A DNA stretch of 64,000 nucleotides from Avena insularis. Its lineage: Eukaryota > Streptophyta > Magnoliopsida > Poales > Poaceae. This document shows positions 59,250-64,000 of the stretch, in pieces. Numbering within the stretch: position 1 is the first letter of the stretch; the number at the start of each line of letters is the position of its first letter. Under the pieces are notes generated by a model that saw nothing but the letters and a program-made list of their open reading frames with translations, searched no databases and had not been told where the DNA came from. The stretch lies in contig CM042697.1 of NCBI GenBank assembly GCA_023614405.1, forward strand, positions 468,695,792-468,759,791. The letters run 5' to 3'. Both the position numbers and the translations under genes were made by a program.

Positions 59250-59336
59250 TGGACAACTTTTCCAATGCGAGACGGTCATGGACAACTTTTCCAAGGACGA
59301 TTCGAGACGATCATGGCCAAATTTTCTAATGCGAGG
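59250..59336. repeat. Imperfect tandem repeat, about 30-bp units
   Basis: Three units start at 59250, 59279 and 59314 with 'tggacaacttttccaa', 'tggacaacttttccaa' and 'tggccaaattttctaa', the first and third followed by 'tgcgag'. The array touches the C-terminal end of the RNase H frame. Confidence 0.75.
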
Positions 59337-60066
59337 CACAACCAAGGCCTAGGCTCACGAAGCAAACAGTTTTGCCCCTAGTCAGACATGATTTCATCGC
59401 TAGAATTTCTCTCGCGCAAGGGGCGGACGGCAACGAAGCCCGGGCAAGCGCCGGGAAGCAGGGACGCTGCGTCCTCCCGATACAATCATGCTCGGTTAGA
59501 TTCACCATGCATGGAGGAACTGAACCGAGCAACACACCACTGAACTCAAGCTTTCCTATTTGTGCTAACTCGTGCGCCACTTTATTGCTAACTCCGCCAA
59601 TTTCATTAACTCGGCTATCCGGCAGCTCAATCGTCCAATCTTGCGCCTCCTTAAACAAGCACCAACAAGCCGAGCGATCCTCCAACTTTGACATCAGCAC
59701 CTGCGCAACCCTGGAGAAATTGGTCTCAAAAACCACGGGTTTGTCGATGTTTAGGCTCGCTAGACGTAATCCTTCCAACATATCCAAAATCTCCGCTTCC
59801 TCTGCACTAGCACACGAGACTACCCGTTTCCAAGCTGAGAATAGCACCTCACCTACATGGTCTCTCGCTGCCACGCCCAGACCTGCCACCTTGCTCCCGA
59901 AGTCCAATCCCGCATCCACGTTAATTTTTGCCCAGCCATGCGCTGGTGGTTTCCACTCTGATACTGGTTCATCAACGAGTACTGGCCAAGGATAATCCAA
60001 ATCAATAATAGGCACTTTACCTTTCACATCCAATGTAATCCTAGGGAGCACTCGCAGGATCTCCAC
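59326..60066 (-). pseudogene. RNase H-like domain (LINE-type C-terminal or stand-alone), likely inactive
   Basis: A 246-codon open frame has the plant RVT_3 / RNase H layout: 'WKPPAHGWAKINVDAGLDFG' (first catalytic Asp), 'GLGVAARDHVGEVLFSAWKR', 'CASAEEAEILDMLEGLRLAS' (catalytic Glu), 'KPVVFETNFSRVAQVL' and 'VSNKVAHELAQIG'. The third position, usually ETD in active members, is ETN here, and the final Asp is not evident. The residues after about 190 look unrelated, so the C-terminus is probably replaced. Such domains end plant LINE ORF2 proteins and also occur as many stand-alone copies in cereals. A degraded element or gene copy is most likely. An opposite-strand frame at 59372-59995 is its shadow. 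Confidence 0.7.
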
Positions 60067-61538
60067 ATAATTCTGAAGATATGGAACTGATGATACAATT
60101 GAAGCTTTTTAGTCTACATGCTGTGAGTGCGTGTGTAGGTGATTATGGATTCGACAACGACAAAACTCGCTTTCCTTGCTTGGAACTCATAGCTTTCCCT
60201 TGAGCTTCTTCATCCGAGCCACTGACGTTGAGCTGCGTCGTGCCGCTCGCCACGCGCGAAGGCCTCCTGTTTAATTGTAGGCGCACTTTGTATCCACGTG
60301 ATGACGACCTCCAACGTGATGCCATTCCGTCTGCAATGTGCAACCTACTCATCGATATGTGGGAGTTGTAGCGTAAGCTAGACTACAACCTTTGAAGTGC
60401 TAATGACGGCGTGGATAAGTACAAGTCGTGTTTTGTGAGTGCTTCCATAAATGCTTCAACATGAAGGAGCGTGGCCAGATATATGGTCCATGGCACACTA
60501 GCTGGTTCTTAACAAGTCAACTTGATGTCAATATCGAGAGAGGACACATCTTTTTGACGAAGCTCATGAGACCGACAAAGAAAGAGTTCCTCCTAATGAA
60601 TATGGTTAACTTCGCGCATGACCGTGCCACTGCAAGTTCAATGACAAATCTTTGGCACGCACTATGTAATCTTTCATCTATAAACCATCTTGCCACCGAA
60701 GTAGATGGCACGCTCATGTCATTTAGCGTGCACCGTGGCTACCCTTCTAGATATTTGTACTCGACAACAAGGCGATGGACACCAAACTAGAGATGGTGAT
60801 GTGTACCGTCTCCACACAAGGGTGATCGACCACAAGATGATCGAGAAAATCCAACGGTTTGAATGACAATCATGCATCTGGTCATGAGAGAGGAGCAACA
60901 GTAGTTCATCACTAGTTGCCACGGATGGCACATCCACAAGTGCTTATATCAATATTGGGACATTAGAAGATGTGACAAACCAGTTCCGTAGAGTCTCTAG
61001 ATTCGCTATAGAGACGCTAAATCAGTACTATAGCACGCTAATTTTTTCAGTGATGGAGATAGATTGGCCAATCTTCATGTTGCGCACTTGTGGCCCTTAG
61101 TAGGGTAACATAGATGCACAAGATGTATTAAACATGGTTTTTGCTTGTCATGGAACATATGTGTAAAGTGCTATATATTGCTCTATAGACATGGGGATAC
61201 ATAAATCATTCATGCATGCAAGCACTTTCTTAGATGAATGCATGGGTCATAAATACATTTGGTTGAGTGATTGTTCACGGTAGATTTTGAGTGGATTAAC
61301 CGGATCAACATACACATCTTGGTCGAGATAATTTTATCTGATTTCTTGAGTCAAGTGGATCTTTCAGCAAGTTATCAATTAACATTATCCTTTTTCATAT
61401 TGTACAAGGTTTTTGTTCATCGTAGAGAAATTAAAAATATATCGAGTTCAACACTAACGATAGATTAAGACTTGTGCATGACATCACAAACTTTTATGAT
61501 GATATGTTCACCTATCAAGATGGTTCATTGCTTCTTAA
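60067..61538. other. Unassigned, low-copy in appearance
   Basis: No coding region can be supported. A plus-strand frame at 60428-60790 has no recognisable domain. A short stretch at 60970-61035 reads 'DVTNQFRRVSRFAIETLNQY', faintly like the N-terminal part of plant Harbinger-type nucleases, but no further support exists. Confidence 0.35.
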
Positions 61539-61825
61539 GGGCTTGTTTGATTTGTAGGATAGTAAAAAACGAGGAATAGGAAAACATAAGATTGCAATGT
61601 CATGCCCACTTCAACCCTATAGAAACCCACATGCAAAAAAATTAGTTTGATTCCATCACAGTAAACACAAAGGATTCTAAGAAAGAGGTTTGGGTAGGTG
61701 TTAGATTTCATGTGCAATCTCCTATAGGAATCAATCCTACAAATCAAACAACCATCATAGAAAAATTTTCTATAGGATTTAATCCTAGAAATTTCCTATA
61801 CAAATCCTTTGAATCAAACATGCCC
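61539..61825. mobile_element. Tourist-like MITE, second copy
   Basis: It runs from GGGCTTGTTTGATTTGTAGG to CCTTTGAATCAAACATGCCC, with TAA on both sides (61536-61538, 61826-61828); 287 bp. It is the same family as 32256-32559 in reverse orientation, with shared inner blocks such as 'cctataggaatcaatcctac'. Confidence 0.9.
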
Positions 61826-62283
61826 TAAGTACATGTGAGTTCATGTTACATTTGTTGCTTTACAAAATATTGCAAAAATATCCTAGATGTGAAGCTCATT
61901 AAAAGCGCGATGCATGGAACTCTTTTCGTTTTGACTCTTCACTCGGGTATTCTCTTTTATTACTTGTCAACTCTCATTGGACATCGAGAAACTTGGTAAA
62001 CATACTCAAAGAGTAAAGGGAGCCTATGGTTAGATGGACAAGTATTTGCATATCAAAGAGTAATAGTAAAAAAGAAAATATAATATGGTGAGATGGACCA
62101 GTATTTGCATATCAAAGAGTAAAGGGAGCCTATGGTTAAAGGTTCGAAAAATATGAAATATTAGTTAACTATGCAAAATAGTGGCAAATGTTGAAAACTC
62201 TATGGCAAATAATTTTTTTACCAAATATATTCATAATAAAATAGTTGCCATGGTAAAGCCTAGAGTAAGCAACCCTACTTGTT

Positions 62284-62382
62284 GGAACTGGCAGGAAAAT
62301 ACTGAATAAAGGTAATCTAGTAAGATTTTGGTGGAATCCTTGGCTTGCGAAGGAACCTTTATGTCTCGACCGAACCTACTGA
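62284..62382 (+). pseudogene. LINE reverse-transcriptase C-terminal fragment
   Basis: A 32-codon stretch reads 'LNKGNLVRFWWNPWLAKEPL', matching the conserved 'GNG..IRFWEDPWLG..PL' of plant LINE ORF2 just before the zf-RVT domain. It stops at 62380. No other LINE sequence is attached, so it is a relic. Confidence 0.6.
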
Positions 62383-63370
62383 ATTCCTATGTGCATTTCA
62401 GGCTGCGAATACAAGCGCGTGCTTAGGTATGCCATAGTATTAATCGGTAGAACTACATTTTGACATGGGCTTAAAAAACAAAGGATGTGGACATACAAGT
62501 GGAGTACTTTAGATAGCATAAATTAAAGTGAAATGCAACTTGCAAATGGGAAAAAATATTGGGAGAGAGACAACTCAACGGACGGTGACGGATACAGTTC
62601 TCGCGTTCATGAGACACGTGGTGCCCCCTTCTTTGCGTGGCGGTGGCATGCTTGGTGTTAGAGCGTCTTAACTGGGGTGTTCGAAAGTGTGTGGCAGTGG
62701 TGTTGAATAGGCGTTTTGGGAGTATGCTGATATTTTGAGAGTGGAGGCAAGGGGAAAATAGCAGCAGGTGCTGGTGCGGGTAACCAATAGCGAAGCGGGG
62801 AACCGGTGGCAAAGGAAAATAAAGAGGGATGCGGGGAGGGGAAAAGCGACTGAAAACGAGCAAATGAGATTCAATGGGAGGGATAAGAACTGTAAGTGGT
62901 GGGACCCACAATTTCTCTCGCCACGTTCAGGGACGTGTGTCTCCCGCCGGGTTCGGCGGACGCAGCATGTGGATCATCTAGGTGAGTAGAAGGCTTTTTC
63001 TCTCTAAATTTATAATCATTTAGCTATTTCATATGTAAGAAAATATGTTTACGCCTGACCTTGTGTTTTCTTAAATTTATTCACATTCCCCGCTTTGTTC
63101 CACGGAAAGAAAAGATCTCAGACATTTTAAACCAGAACATTGAGCGGTCACATGAAAACGGGAATTGTACAGAACATTTTTCAACAATTGACACGCATTT
63201 TCTCGACAAGATGTAACCTAATGTTAGAACCTCTTCAAATTTACAACTACTCCATCCCAAGTTAATTGACTCCATCCTAATGTTAGTATTGAGCTAGTAT
63301 CTCATATGCACTCCATCCCAACTTGGCAAGATGTAACCTAATTGACTCCATGCGCAAATTGCCACATTTC
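62383..63370. other. Upstream region of the beta-tubulin gene, no gene seen
   Basis: Opposing frames at 62471-62911 (-) and 62768-62989 (+) lack recognisable domains. At 63205-63355 short blocks recur in shuffled order: 'caagatgtaacctaat' twice, 'actccatccca' twice, 'ttgactccat' twice. Confidence 0.4.
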
Positions 63371-63399
63371 AATTTTCAAACCGAACCCTCGCCGGTGCG

Positions 63400-63596
63400 C
63401 GGTCACACGGGAAGACGGAGAATTTTCGAAACATTTCGAAATGCTCCCACGCCTCCAATAAAACAACTGTCCACCCGGCCACCCCTCTCTCTCCTCTCCA
63501 TTCAGCCATCTTCGCCTCGGCCTCCCCCTAAACCCCACCTCGCCGGAACCCTAGCTAACCCCGCCGCTCCCCCTCCCACCCCCTCGCGCCGCGGCC
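63400..63596 (+). promoter_or_regulatory. Proximal promoter and 5' leader of the beta-tubulin gene
   Basis: A pyrimidine-rich stretch ('cacccctctctctcctctcc', 63479-63498) and a CT/CC-rich leader run into the start codon in the context GCGGCCATGAG, close to the cereal start consensus. No clear TATA box is present; 'ccaataaaac' at about 63457 is the nearest candidate. The transcription start cannot be fixed from sequence alone. Confidence 0.5.
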
Positions 63597-63990
63597 ATGA
63601 GGGAAATCCTGCACATCCAGGGCGGCCAATGCGGCAACCAGATCGGGGCCAAGTTCTGGGAGGTGATCTGCGACGAGCACGGCATCGACCAGACGGGCAA
63701 GTACGCGGGCGACGCCGACCTCCAGCTCGAGCGCATCAACGTCTACTACAACGAGGCCAGCGGCGGCCGCTACGTGCCCCGCGCCGTGCTCATGGACCTC
63801 GAGCCGGGCACCATGGACTCGGTGCGCTCCGGGCCATACGGCCAGATCTTCCGCCCCGACAACTTCGTCTTCGGCCAGTCCGGCGCCGGCAACAACTGGG
63901 CCAAGGGACACTACACCGAGGGCGCCGAGCTCATCGACTCCGTCCTCGACGTCGTCCGCAAGGAGGCCGAGAACTGCGACTGCCTCCAGG
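63597..63990 (+). CDS. TUB: Beta-tubulin, exon 1
   Basis: The frame begins [20 protein letters not shown] and gives 131 codons plus one base, ending 'AENCDCLQ', where a GT donor (GTACGTC) follows at 63991. Length (394 nt) and intron position are those of plant beta-tubulin genes. Beta-tubulin pairs with alpha-tubulin to form microtubules and binds exchangeable GTP; the N-terminal GQCGNQ loop, seen at residues 10-15, contacts the nucleotide. '[20 protein letters not shown]' and '[20 protein letters not shown]' are diagnostic. The MREI start is the known signal for co-translational autoregulation of tubulin mRNA. GC-rich codon use is normal for cereal housekeeping genes. The rest of the gene lies beyond the window. 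Which paralogue it is cannot be told. Confidence 0.97.
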
Positions 63991-64000
63991 GTACGTCCCG

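Noticed and set aside
59372..59995. 207-codon plus-strand frame
   Set aside because: It is antisense to the RNase H domain, which has clear family motifs; this frame has none.
60970..61035. Faint similarity to a Harbinger-type nuclease N-terminus
   Set aside because: About 20 residues only, no DDE residues or terminal repeats nearby; chance resemblance cannot be excluded.
63551..63911. Long minus-strand frames opposite the beta-tubulin exon
   Set aside because: They are antisense to a certain exon; GC-rich coding DNA commonly leaves open antisense frames, and the products resemble nothing.
1..64000. CRISPR arrays, bacterial operons, rRNA or tRNA genes
   Set aside because: The content is plant nuclear repeat DNA. 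No regularly spaced array, Shine-Dalgarno-led operon or convincing tRNA/rRNA sequence was seen; tRNA-like matches are only retrotransposon primer binding sites.

Overview
The window looks like intergenic DNA from a large-genome grass, most likely a Triticeae species (wheat, Aegilops, barley or rye relatives). It is dominated by nested LTR retrotransposons. Their LTR ends, primer binding sites and internal domains resemble Triticeae Athila-lineage Gypsy (Sabrina/Fatima/WHAM-like) and Angela/BARE-like Copia elements. Family names are given by recognition only; no database search was possible. Two pieces of host-gene-like sequence are visible: the first exon of a beta-tubulin gene at the right edge (63597-63990, +) and a truncated F-box gene start (12091-12255, +).

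Left part (1-7014): the window opens inside a long LTR (1-1482) that cuts a minus-strand Copia gag (1483-2970). That Copia element keeps its PBS and 5' LTR (about 3013-5287) and sits in the 3' end of an Athila-like Gypsy element whose 3' LTR is 5479-7014.

Middle-left part (7015-15930): mostly lower-copy DNA. It holds a Copia-type LTR (to 9969), a 239-bp tandem repeat, the F-box fragment, Tourist-like MITEs and a decayed Gypsy LTR-gag remnant.

Central nest (15931-53548): target-site duplications let the layers be peeled apart. A solo Gypsy LTR (16250-46776) is split by Gypsy element E (17547-46509, TSD CAAAC). E's 5' LTR is split by a degraded Angela-like Copia element (18630-40415, TSD TATGT). 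The Angela-like element in turn holds a non-autonomous long-LTR element (22627-32170, TSD TTATT), a solo LTR of the same long-LTR group (35631-40033, TSD CATGG) and a MITE (32256-32559, TSD TAA). To the right lies element F (46777-53548), a relative of E with gag and protease only.

E and F share LTRs, leader and a long 3' untranslated region but differ completely in coding content. E carries one intact 364-codon frame that I do not recognise (41149-42243), with an acidic middle and a hydrophobic C-terminus. F carries a gag-protease frame with three in-frame stops. Neither encodes reverse transcriptase or integrase, so both would depend on enzymes supplied in trans.

Right part (53549-63990): a minus-strand Sabrina-like Gypsy element (broken gag, protease, an Athila-type third ORF, no RT or integrase) is followed by a degraded RNase H reading frame, a MITE, a LINE fragment and then the beta-tubulin gene, which continues beyond the window.
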